Source of the DNA: Bacillota bacterium
GTDB taxonomy: Bacteria; Armatimonadota; Hebobacteria; Hebobacterales; Hebobacteraceae
Assembly: GCA_030597345.1 (NCBI GenBank)
Contig: JAUVSA010000018.1
Location: 1 to 15,534 of the forward strand
Length of the DNA: 15,534 bases
Direction: 5' to 3'
Under the pieces are notes generated by a model, which searched no databases, was not told the origin of the DNA, and saw nothing but the letters and a program-made list of their open reading frames with translations. Shown in pieces: positions 1 through 6,691 of the stretch. Every line of letters begins with the position of its first letter. Position 1 is the first letter of the stretch. The translations under genes were made by a program, and so were the position numbers.

Positions 1-14
1 AGGATATTGCTGAC

Positions 15-1175
15 GTGCAGATATCGATCGGTCGCGGACGAGAAGCTCGACAGACCTTCGGCTTCGATGACGTCGCCCTGGTGCCCGGCGCAACCACCCT
101 CGATCCCGCCGACGTGGACCTCGGTTGCGCACTCGCCGGCATCCGCCTCGAACTCCCCGTCCTCGCCTCTGCCATGGACGCGGTGGTCGATATCCACTCC
201 GCGGCGGTTCTCACCAAACTTGGCGGAATCGGCGTCCTTCGTCTGGAGGGCCTCCTGTGTCGCTACGAAGACCCTGCGCCGGTGTTCGAGCGAATCACCA
301 CGGCTGCCCCCGAGGACGTTGTCGCTGTCGCCCAGGCGGCCTACCAGGAGCCCCTCAAAGACGATCTCATCCTCCGGCGCGTGGCCGAACTGCGTGAGAA
401 GGGCGCGAAGGTCGCCGTATCTCCTACGCCCATCACCGCTCTCCACGCCGCTGAACTCATCGGATCCGCGAAGATCGACCTCCTCGTCGTCGAGTCCACC
501 GTAACCACCGCCCGTCACATCTCCTCCCGCTACCAGAGCCTCGACTTCAGGCGCCTGGCCGACCTCGTCCAGGCGCCGGTCTTTGTCGGGAACTGCGTCA
601 GCTACCAGGCCGCCCTGGACCTCATGCGCGCTGGCGCCGACGGCGTCCTCGTGGGAGTCGGGCCCGGCGCGGCCTGCACCACCCGCCGCGTCCTCGGCAT
701 TGGCGTCCCCCAGGTCACCGCGGCAGCCGACTGCGCCGCGGCCAGAGAAGACTACCAGCGTGAGAGCGGAAAACGCGTTCCCATCATCCTCAACGGCGGC
801 ATGCGTGTGGGGGGCGACATCGCCAAAGCCATCGCCGCCGGCGCCGATGCCGTGATGATCGGATCCCCCCTCGCCATGGCCGAGGAGGCCCCTGGCGGCG
901 GCTACCATTGGGGCATGTCCACCGGCCACACGGGCCTGCCCCGAGGCACCCGCATCCACGTCGGCATCGCCGGCCCCATGAAGGAAATTCTCCTCGGACC
1001 TGCCCACTGCGACGACGGCACCATGAACCTCTTTGGCGCCCTTCGCCTCTCCATGGCATCCTGCGGCGCCCGCACCCTCCGGGAAATGCAGCAAACCGAG
1101 ATCGTCGTCGCCCCCGCTCTCCCCACCGAGGGCAAGTCCGTCCAGCGCGCCCAAGCACTCGGAGGCGCCCCATAG
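15..1175 (+). CDS. guaB3: GuaB3-family IMP dehydrogenase (no CBS domains)
   Basis: Predicted to oxidise IMP to XMP with NAD+, the committed step to guanine nucleotides, in the cytosol. The 386-residue protein is a single TIM barrel and lacks the paired CBS domains of classical GuaB, which is about 100 residues longer. Residues 216-224 (GPGAACTTR) are the IMPDH catalytic loop, with Cys221 as the likely nucleophile. NGGMRVGGD (260-268) and GADAVMIGSPLA (276-287) are the phosphate-binding strands. The C-terminal run LPRGTRI (308-314), DGTMN (334-338) and the TEGK near 371-374 resemble GuaB3 proteins of actinobacteria and cyanobacteria rather than the GuaB flap. The GTG start is preceded by AGGA at positions 1-4, and the N-terminus lines up with GuaB3 proteins as I recall them. 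It lies 22 bases before guaA, which uses its product. A GMP reductase is a less likely alternative. Confidence 0.9.
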   Translation: MQISIGRGREARQTFGFDDVALVPGATTLDPADVDLGCALAGIRLELPVLASAMDAVVDIHSAAVLTKLGGIGVLRLEGLLCRYEDPAPVFERITTAAPEDVVAVAQAAYQEPLKDDLILRRVAELREKGAKVAVSPTPITALHAAELIGSAKIDLLVVESTVTTARHISSRYQSLDFRRLADLVQAPVFVGNCVSYQAALDLMRAGADGVLVGVGPGAACTTRRVLGIGVPQVTAAADCAAAREDYQRESGKRVPIILNGGMRVGGDIAKAIAAGADAVMIGSPLAMAEEAPGGGYHWGMSTGHTGLPRGTRIHVGIAGPMKEILLGPAHCDDGTMNLFGALRLSMASCGARTLREMQQTEIVVAPALPTEGKSVQRAQALGGAP

Positions 1176-1197
1176 AGGAGTTTCGGGTAGCTACACT

Positions 1198-2748
1198 GTG
1201 ACAGACCAGTCGACGGCCAAACCTGACGAGCTCGTCATCGTTCTCGACTTCGGCGCCCAGTACGGGCAGCTCATCGCCCGTCGCATTCGAGAGTGCCACG
1301 TCTACTGCGAAATCCTGCCTCACGACACCCCCACCGCCGAAATCCTCGCCCGCCGTCCCAAAGGCCTCGTCTTCTCGGGTGGCCCGAGCAGCGTCTACGA
1401 TGACGACGCCCCGCTCTGCGATCCAAAGCTCTTCGAGGCCGGCATACCCATTCTGGGAATCTGCTATGGCATGCAGCTAATGGCCAAGATGCTCGGCGGC
1501 GAGGTCCGCGGCGGAGGCCGCCGAGAATACGGCAAGACCGAGCTCACCGTCCTCGACGCCGGCGACATCTTCCAGGACCTCAACCCGCGCCTGATCGCCT
1601 GGATGAGCCACGGCGACCGGGCGGAGCGCGTCCCTCCTGGGTTCATCGAGACCGCTCGCACCGCCAGCGCCCTCGCCGCCATGTCCGACCGATCCCGCCG
1701 CCTCTTCGGCGTCCAGTTCCATCCCGAGGTCGTCCATACTCCCTGGGGAATGGAGATCTTCCGCAACTTCCTCTACCAGCAGTGCGGCTGCCGCGAGACG
1801 TGGACCACCGTCTCCGCCGTCACCACTGCCGTCCGCGCCATCAAGGACCAGGTGGATTCCGGCAAGGTCGTCTGTGCCCTCAGCGGCGGCGTTGACTCGG
1901 CCGTCACCGCTGCTCTCATCCACCGGGCGATTGGCGACCAGCTTACCTGCATCTTCATGGACCACGGCTTCCTGCGCAAGGACGAGGGCGAGCAAGTCGC
2001 GCGCACCTTCGGCGAGAACTTCCAGGTCAACCTCGTTCACGTGCAGGTCCAGGAGAGGTTCCTCTCTCGCCTCCAGGACGTGCTCGACCCCGAGGAGAAG
2101 CGCAAGATAATCGGCGAAGAGTACGCCAATGTGCTCGAAGAGGAGGCCGGCAAGCTCGGCGACGTCCAGTTCCTCGCTCAGGGCACTCTCTACCCCGACG
2201 TCATCGAGAGTGGCACCCGCGAGGCGGCCCGCATCAAGACCCATCATAATGTTGGCGGCCTCCCCGAGACTCTGAAGCTCGAACTCGTCGAGCCGGTCCG
2301 CTATCTCTTCAAGGATGAAGTCCGCAGAGTAGGGGAGGAGCTCGGGCTCCCCGACGAGATCGTCTGGCGCCATCCTTTCCCCGGCCCGGGCCTTGCCATC
2401 CGCATCGTCGGCCAGATCACCGCCGAGCGCCTCGATATCTTGCGTGAGGCCGATGCTGTCATCATCGACGAGATCATGGCCGCCGGCCTCTACCGTCGTC
2501 TCTTCCAGTGCTTCGGCGTCCTCATACCCGTCAAGAGCGTGGGCGTCATGGGTGATCAGCGCACCTACCGAAGCACCATCGTCCTGCGCGCCGTCACCAG
2601 CGATGACGCCATGACCGCCGACTGGGCGCAGCTCCCTTACGAAGTCCTATCCCGCATCAGCACTCGCATCATAAACGAAGTGTCCGGCATCAACCGAGTC
2701 GTCTACGATATCAGCTCCAAGCCTCCTGCCACCATCGAGTGGGAGTGA
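1198..2748 (+). CDS. guaA: GMP synthase (glutamine-hydrolysing)
   Basis: Converts XMP to GMP using ATP and glutamine. The 516-residue length is normal for the family. The N-terminal class I glutamine amidotransferase domain (about 11-195) has DFGAQY, the nucleophile Cys89 in GICYGMQ, and the His175/Glu177 pair in GVQFHPEV. The ATP-pyrophosphatase domain carries the P-loop SGGVDSAV (229-236). The C-terminal dimerisation domain has HPFPGPGLAIRI and ends in the family-typical KPPATIEWE. The frame stays open well upstream into guaB3, but GTG at 1198 is the only start that gives a normal N-terminus. GAGGAG at 1175-1180 is 17 bases upstream, which is rather far, so initiation may be weak or coupled to guaB3 translation. 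The gene sits directly between its substrate-producing enzyme and a purine salvage enzyme. Confidence 0.96.
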   Translation: MTDQSTAKPDELVIVLDFGAQYGQLIARRIRECHVYCEILPHDTPTAEILARRPKGLVFSGGPSSVYDDDAPLCDPKLFEAGIPILGICYGMQLMAKMLGGEVRGGGRREYGKTELTVLDAGDIFQDLNPRLIAWMSHGDRAERVPPGFIETARTASALAAMSDRSRRLFGVQFHPEVVHTPWGMEIFRNFLYQQCGCRETWTTVSAVTTAVRAIKDQVDSGKVVCALSGGVDSAVTAALIHRAIGDQLTCIFMDHGFLRKDEGEQVARTFGENFQVNLVHVQVQERFLSRLQDVLDPEEKRKIIGEEYANVLEEEAGKLGDVQFLAQGTLYPDVIESGTREAARIKTHHNVGGLPETLKLELVEPVRYLFKDEVRRVGEELGLPDEIVWRHPFPGPGLAIRIVGQITAERLDILREADAVIIDEIMAAGLYRRLFQCFGVLIPVKSVGVMGDQRTYRSTIVLRAVTSDDAMTADWAQLPYEVLSRISTRIINEVSGINRVVYDISSKPPATIEWE

Positions 2749-2802
2749 GATGGTCGCGGGACCGACAGCAGGTACCATCGACTGGGAACGAGGTGCTTCG
2801 CC

Positions 2803-3369
2803 ATGACCTCCGATATCAAGGAAATCCTCTTCACCGAAGAGCAAATCCAGGCCAAGGTGAAGGAGCTGGCAGAGAAGATCACGCACGACTACCGCGACAA
2901 GAACCCCGTTCTCGTCGGGGTTCTCAACGGCGCCTTCGTCTTCCTCGCCGACCTCATGCGTCACCTCGACCTCACCTGCACCGTTGACTTCGTCTCCTGG
3001 TCCAGCTACGGAAAAGACACCTCCTCCAGCGGCATCTTTCGCATCATGAAGGACCTTGAGACCAACGTCGAGAGCAAGCACGTCCTCATCGTCGAGGATA
3101 TCATCGATACCGGCCTCACCCTCCACTACCTCCTCGACACCGTGCGCGCTCGCAGGCCCGCCAGCGTAAAGGTCGTCGCCCTCCTCGACAAGCCAAGCCG
3201 CCGCCGCATCGAAGCCAAAGCCGACTACCTCGGCTTCCAGATACCCGACGCTTTCGTCGTCGGCTACGGCCTCGACTTCGCCCAGCGCTACCGCAACCTG
3301 CCCTTCATCGCCGTTCTCAAGCCTGAAATCTACGCCGGCCGCGGCACTCCCCCGGACGACCTGGAGTGA
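2803..3369 (+). CDS. hpt: Hypoxanthine (guanine) phosphoribosyltransferase
   Basis: Salvages hypoxanthine and probably guanine by transferring the phosphoribosyl group of PRPP, giving IMP or GMP. The 188-residue protein has the PRPP-binding signature VLIVEDIIDTG (94-104, with the acidic pair Glu98-Asp99). It also has the flexible-loop SSYG (67-70), Lys130 in the LLDKPSRR strand that contacts the 6-oxo group, and the family hallmark VGYGLDFAQRYRNLP (153-167). GAGGTG at 2790-2795 lies 7 bases before the ATG, fixing the start. It follows guaA by 54 bases with no terminator in between, so the three genes are probably co-transcribed: de novo GMP synthesis plus salvage. Sequence alone does not show whether guanine or hypoxanthine is preferred. 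Confidence 0.95.
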   Translation: MTSDIKEILFTEEQIQAKVKELAEKITHDYRDKNPVLVGVLNGAFVFLADLMRHLDLTCTVDFVSWSSYGKDTSSSGIFRIMKDLETNVESKHVLIVEDIIDTGLTLHYLLDTVRARRPASVKVVALLDKPSRRRIEAKADYLGFQIPDAFVVGYGLDFAQRYRNLPFIAVLKPEIYAGRGTPPDDLE

Positions 3370-3399
3370 CCTTTGGCCGCCAAAATCCACCGCTCGGGG

Positions 3400-3428
3400 T
3401 GTACATTGCCGCCGAGTTGTGGTATAAT
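3400..3428 (+). promoter_or_regulatory. Extended -10 sigma70-type promoter of rho
   Basis: TGTACA (3400-3405, four of six matches to TTGACA) is separated by 17 bases from a perfect TATAAT (3423-3428). TG at 3420-3421 makes an extended -10. In such GC-rich DNA a perfect -10 box stands out. Transcription would start near 3435, leaving about 287 bases of leader before rho. Confidence 0.7.
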
Positions 3429-3434
3429 GCGCGC

Positions 3435-3721
3435 GGTGGAATCCCAGTTAATTCTTCAGAGGTTTGTATCGCTCGATTCGGTCTAGGCCCCACGGCGGCG
3501 AAGGTGTGCGCGGGCGCGCGGAAATCCCGGACCCCCGCAGTTTCCATGCGAACCACTTACCCAGCCGCCTGACCCAGACCGACAGCTAGCATAATCGCGG
3601 CGGCGTCTGCTCGCCGCAGACCGGCACGGGCTTGTCCTGACATCCTCCCGAAGGGCAGTCCCCGCGCCGCGAAGCTACCAGGCAGACTTCGCCCTCCCAC
3701 ACCCATAGGGGGTAGGAATAA
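3435..3721 (+). promoter_or_regulatory. Long 5' leader of rho with two competing hairpins
   Basis: This is the untranslated stretch between the predicted transcription start and the rho GTG. Two overlapping stems cannot form together. GCGGCG (3600-3605) pairs with CGCCGC (3612-3617), while GTCTGC (3605-3610) pairs with GCAGAC (3616-3621). The only ATG-started short frame inside, at 3547-3573, is eight codons and has no ribosome site. The 3' part is C-rich, as a Rho-loading site would be, but the whole strand is C-rich, so this is weak. Autoregulation of rho through its leader is known in E. coli; that it happens here is inference. Confidence 0.4.
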
Positions 3722-4987
3722 GTGCTCGAACTCGCAGAACTCGAATCGAAGACCGTTGACGACCTCCAGGGGATCGCCAAGGATCTCTCGGTAACCAATG
3801 GCAGCAAGCTCCGAAAACGAGACCTAGTGCTGCAGATCATGCGTGCTCAGGCCGAGCAGAACGGCCTCATATGGACTCAGGGCATCCTGGCAATATTGCC
3901 CGAGGGGTATGGGTTCCTGCGAGTCAAGAACTACCTGCCCAGCCCCAAAGACGTCTACGTCTCCCAGTCACAGGTCAAGCGCTTCGGGCTCAAAACCGGC
4001 GACACCATCGTCGGCGCCGTCCGCCTCCCCAAGAGCGGCGAGCGCTACTACAGCCTCCTCAAGCTCGAGGCCCTCAACGGGCTACCTCCCGACGTCGCCC
4101 GCAAGCGCATCGCCTTCGACGAGCTCACCCCCATCTACCCCAGCGAACGCCTCCGCATGGAAACCACCCCCGAGAACACCTCCGGCCGCTTCATCGACAT
4201 CGTCGCTCCCATCGGCAAGGGCCAGCGGGGTATGATCGTCTCCCCACCCAAAGCCGGCAAGACGACCCTCCTCAAACTCATCGCCAACAGCGTCACCGCC
4301 AACCACCCCGAAGTGCACCTCCTCGTCCTTCTCATAGACGAGCGGCCCGAGGAGGTTACCGATATCCGCCGATCCGTCGATGGCGAGGTCGCTGCCTCCA
4401 CCTTCGACGAGGTGCCCGAGAATCACCTCAAGCTCCAGGAGATCGTCCTCGAGCGCGCAAAACGCCTCGTCGAAGCCGGCCAGGACGTTGTTGTCCTCCT
4501 CGACTCCCTCACTCGCCTCGCCCGTGCCTCCAACCTCACCGTCGCCCCCAGCGGCCGCACCCTCTCCGGCGGCCTCGACCCCAGCGCTCTCTACCGGCCA
4601 AAGCGCTTCTTCGCATCTGCCCGCAACATCGAGGAGGGCGGCAGCCTCACCGTCATCGCCACCGCCCTCGTCGAAACCGGCAGCCGCATGGACGATATGA
4701 TCTTCGAGGAGTTCAAGGCCACCGGCAACTGGGAGCTCGTCCTCGACCGCTCCATGGCCGACCGCGGCACCTTCCCGGCCGTCGACATCCCTCGCTCCGG
4801 CACCCGCCACCAGGAACTCCTCTTCTCCGACGAGGAACTCACCCGCGTCTACCAGCTCCGCCGCGTCCTCAACTCCCTCGACGTAATCCAGTCCACCGAG
4901 CTTCTCCTCACCGGCCTGCGCAAGACTTCCTCCAACGCTGAGTTCCTCAAGTGGGTTCAGCGGGAGCTCAGCAAGGAATCCAAGTGA
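3722..4987 (+). CDS. rho: Transcription termination factor Rho
   Basis: Hexameric RNA-dependent ATPase that loads on C-rich nascent RNA and releases RNA polymerase. It has 421 residues, close to the 419 of E. coli Rho, without the large N-terminal insertions found in some phyla. The Rho_N helical domain is about 1-45. The cold-shock-like RNA-binding domain is about 50-118, with the GYGFLR RNP-like motif at 62-67. Walker A is PPKAGKTT (175-182) and Walker B is VVVLLDSLTRLAR (256-268, Asp261). The Q-loop region LSGGLD is at 281-286, and the arginine-finger region SGTRHQELL at 359-367. The GTG start follows AGGGGG (3707-3712) at a spacing of 9. It has its own promoter and a long leader. A BFN protein follows 33 bases after the stop. 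Confidence 0.97.
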   Translation: MLELAELESKTVDDLQGIAKDLSVTNGSKLRKRDLVLQIMRAQAEQNGLIWTQGILAILPEGYGFLRVKNYLPSPKDVYVSQSQVKRFGLKTGDTIVGAVRLPKSGERYYSLLKLEALNGLPPDVARKRIAFDELTPIYPSERLRMETTPENTSGRFIDIVAPIGKGQRGMIVSPPKAGKTTLLKLIANSVTANHPEVHLLVLLIDERPEEVTDIRRSVDGEVAASTFDEVPENHLKLQEIVLERAKRLVEAGQDVVVLLDSLTRLARASNLTVAPSGRTLSGGLDPSALYRPKRFFASARNIEEGGSLTVIATALVETGSRMDDMIFEEFKATGNWELVLDRSMADRGTFPAVDIPRSGTRHQELLFSDEELTRVYQLRRVLNSLDVIQSTELLLTGLRKTSSNAEFLKWVQRELSKESK

Positions 4988-5020
4988 TCCGGCCGTTCTG
5001 TAGCGCCGGACATAGCGCCC

Positions 5021-5464
5021 ATGACCCCGGAACGGGATGAAGTCCAGCTCCAGATCGTCGGCGTCTTCGAGCACTACCTCGAAGTCGGAGACGAGAAGCA
5101 GCACACTCCCATGTTGCTGCTCAAAGACTCGACCGATCGCGAGTTGCGCCTTCCCGTTGCCTCCTGTGAGGGCTTCGCCATCCACATCGCCCTGGAGGAG
5201 CAGATCGTCCACCGCCCCCTCACCCACGACCTCGCGCTCCGCCTCGTGGAGAAGCTCTCTGCGACCATCGACCGAGTCGTCATAGACGATGCCTCCGAGG
5301 ACGACTTCCACGCCAGCATCCACTTGCGAGCCGCCCGCGGCGACTTCTCACTCCCAGCCCGCCCCGGCGACGCAGTTGCCCTCGCCATCCGCGCCGAGGT
5401 TCCCATCTACGCCACCGAAGGAGTCCTCGACCGGGCAAGCCAGATCGACGGCGACACCCTCTAG
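5021..5464 (+). CDS. BFN-domain (bifunctional nuclease / DUF151) protein
   Basis: A 147-residue cytosolic protein that is almost entirely one BFN/DUF151 domain. Family landmarks are visible in order: LRLPVASCEGFAIHIALE (42-59), RPLTHDL (65-71), VVIDDASEDDFHASI (86-100), and ARPGDAVALAIRAEVPIYA (113-131, where the usual RPSDA reads RPGDA). Plant and some bacterial members have been reported to have RNase and DNase activity, but the biochemical role in bacteria is poorly settled. The ATG is the first start after the in-frame rho stop. No good ribosome-binding site precedes it, so it may depend on readthrough or reinitiation from rho. Probably co-transcribed with rho, which hints at an RNA-related role, but this is context only. 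Confidence 0.85.
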   Translation: MTPERDEVQLQIVGVFEHYLEVGDEKQHTPMLLLKDSTDRELRLPVASCEGFAIHIALEEQIVHRPLTHDLALRLVEKLSATIDRVVIDDASEDDFHASIHLRAARGDFSLPARPGDAVALAIRAEVPIYATEGVLDRASQIDGDTL

Positions 5465-5492
5465 CCGGACTTCTTTGCCATGGTCGTCATCA

Positions 5493-5547
5493 TGCAAGCT
5501 AGTGAGCTGGTGCCTCCGACCAGCCTGCAAGCTGGTGCCTCCGACCA
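5493..5547 (+). repeat. Intergenic direct repeat, 18-bp unit at 25-bp period
   Basis: AGCTGGTGCCTCCGACCA occurs at 5505-5522 and again at 5530-5547. Each copy is preceded by TGCAAGCT (5493-5500 and 5526-5533), with 8 extra bases in the first unit. ACCAGC (5519-5524) and GCTGGT (5531-5536) also form a hairpin between the copies. It lies in the 170-base gap between the BFN gene and the methyltransferase gene. Confidence 0.75.
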
Positions 5548-5577
5548 AGAGGTCGACCCCGTCGGCCGCCAGTTCCC

Positions 5578-5606
5578 ATTCACGGCCGCCTACATTCACG
5601 GCCGCC
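5578..5606 (+). repeat. 13-bp direct repeat before the methyltransferase gene
   Basis: ATTCACGGCCGCC is present at 5578-5590 and 5594-5606, a 16-base period. It is a second, unrelated duplication in the same intergenic gap and ends about 10 bases before the ribosome site of the next gene. Confidence 0.65.
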
Positions 5607-5634
5607 CAGCGGAGTAGGGGAGGAGTCGCCGCAA

Positions 5635-6405
5635 ATGCCCCATGTGAAGGCGAGCGAAGCCGATCCCTTCGACCGCATCGCCCCCCACTACGATGCTCTC
5701 ATGGAGAATGTCCCCTACGACCTGTGGGCCCAATACGTCGCCCAACTCGCCCTCCGCTCCGGCCGCCCCATTCTCCCCGGCGAAAAGCTGCTGGACCTCG
5801 CCACCGGCACTGGCTCCCTCGCCCTCCAGTTTGCCGCTCAGGGATGTTCCGTCACCGGCATTGATCGCTCGGCGCCAATGCTGCGCCAGGCTGGCCGGAA
5901 CGCCCGCGCCCGCGACCTTCCCGTAGTCTTCCTCTGCCGGGATCTCAGCGACTTCCAGCTTCCCCCCGAGTTCGACCACGCTGTCTGCCTCTACGACAGC
6001 CTCAATTACATCACCGATCCACCCGCCCTCGAACACACGTTTGCTAACGTGCGCGCAGCGCTAAAGCCCAACGGGCTCTTCATCTTCGATGTCAACACCG
6101 TCCAAGCGCTCGAGGCGGAGCTTTTCACCCAGAAAAACCCCCCAGGTGCCGCCGTCGAGTACAAGTGGAAGAGCAAGTACAACAAGCGGAGTCACCTCAG
6201 TCGCATAAGGATGGACTTCCATGTCCTCGCCACCGGCGAGAAGATATCAGCCGTTCACCGACAGCGCGCCTACACCGACCAGGAGCTCCGCGACTACCTC
6301 TCTAACGCACGTTTCGCTCAAGTTCAGACCTACGAAGCGTATCAGTTCATCCCGCCGGCCCCCAAGAGCGATCGCGTCTTCTACGTCGCCACCGCTCACA
6401 CCTAG
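5635..6405 (+). CDS. Class I SAM-dependent methyltransferase
   Basis: A 256-residue Rossmann-fold methyltransferase of unknown substrate. Motif I, LLDLATGTGS (52-61), binds the methionine part of SAM. GIDRSAPML (75-83) holds the acidic residue for the ribose. CRDLSDFQLP (101-110) contacts the adenine, and FDHAVCLYDSLNYI (113-126) is motif IV. The N-terminal DPFDRIAPHYDALM (10-23) is the usual lead-in of this YcgJ/UbiE-like group. The last 100 residues form a strand-rich cap with no recognisable substrate motif. AGGGGAGGAG (5616-5625) lies 9 bases before the ATG, a strong ribosome site. No neighbour points to a pathway. A small-molecule substrate seems more likely than RNA or DNA, because the DNA-type motif IV (NPPY/DPPY) is absent. 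Confidence 0.85.
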   Translation: MPHVKASEADPFDRIAPHYDALMENVPYDLWAQYVAQLALRSGRPILPGEKLLDLATGTGSLALQFAAQGCSVTGIDRSAPMLRQAGRNARARDLPVVFLCRDLSDFQLPPEFDHAVCLYDSLNYITDPPALEHTFANVRAALKPNGLFIFDVNTVQALEAELFTQKNPPGAAVEYKWKSKYNKRSHLSRIRMDFHVLATGEKISAVHRQRAYTDQELRDYLSNARFAQVQTYEAYQFIPPAPKSDRVFYVATAHT

Positions 6406-6412
6406 CCACCCC

Positions 6413-6456
6413 GCCCACTACTACCAGCCCACTACTACCCAGCCCATTGCTACCCA
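6413..6456 (+). repeat. Three tandem 14-15 bp repeats
   Basis: Three head-to-tail units begin GCCCA and end TACC(C)A: 6413-6426, 6427-6441 and 6442-6456. The first two differ by one inserted C and the third has two substitutions. They start 8 bases after the methyltransferase stop. Confidence 0.75.
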
Positions 6457-6691
6457 ACCCTTGTAGGGCGGGGTCACCGATGCCCCTCTCCCCCGCACGG
6501 TGGGAAATGCAACATAAGATACATTATCGGACCTAATCCCGACCCGCCAGCCCCTCCATCAGGTCATCGCGAATGGAGGCTGTCTCTCCCCTCCCCCGCT
6601 CGAACGGCAGCGCGCGGATGCGCGCCGAGCGAGCTGTGCACCAGAGACCCAGGTAGGTATCGTCTCCGCCCTGCGAGAAAGAAGATGCTCG
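6457..6691. other. Intergenic stretch before the YfhO-like gene
   Basis: This 235-base stretch continues a 286-base gene-free gap. It contains a TGTAGGGCGGGG element (6462-6473), an AT-richer patch near 6508-6530, and a small hairpin GCGCGC-N4-GCGCGC (6610-6625). I could not pair convincing -35 and -10 boxes in the AT-richer patch, so no promoter is called. The purine-rich GAGAAAGAAGA at 6675-6685 is the likely ribosome site of the next gene. Confidence 0.4.
6462..6473 (+). repeat. TGTAGGGCGGG element, copy 1
   Basis: TGTAGGGCGGGG is shared with copies at 10839 and 12318. Unlike those, this copy has no long palindromic partner arm; only GGGG followed by GCCCC eight bases later could pair. 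Confidence 0.6.

Noticed and set aside
1477..2373. Minus-strand open frame of 298 codons opposite guaA
   Set aside because: Antisense shadow of a gene with every GMP synthase motif; acidic low-complexity translation.
3427..3486. Possible rho leader peptide starting at ATG 3427
   Set aside because: The ATG overlaps the -10 box and lies upstream of the predicted transcription start; no ribosome site is present.
3510..3600. Resemblance to part of a cobalamin riboswitch in the rho leader
   Set aside because: GGAAATCCCGGACC followed by CCGCAGT recalls the B12-box region, but the rest of the consensus and its folding partners are missing, and rho is not an expected target.
4082..5323. Minus-strand open frame of 413 codons opposite rho and the BFN gene
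   Set aside because: It mirrors two strongly supported genes and is rich in Glu, Gly and Val, as expected from the complement of C-ending codons. It shows no family motif.
5493..6456. CRISPR array made of the short direct repeats
   Set aside because: Units are too few, spacers are absent or a few bases long, and there are no cas genes.
6500..6540. AT-richer patch as promoter of the YfhO-like gene
   Set aside because: No -35/-10 pair with acceptable spacing could be assembled.
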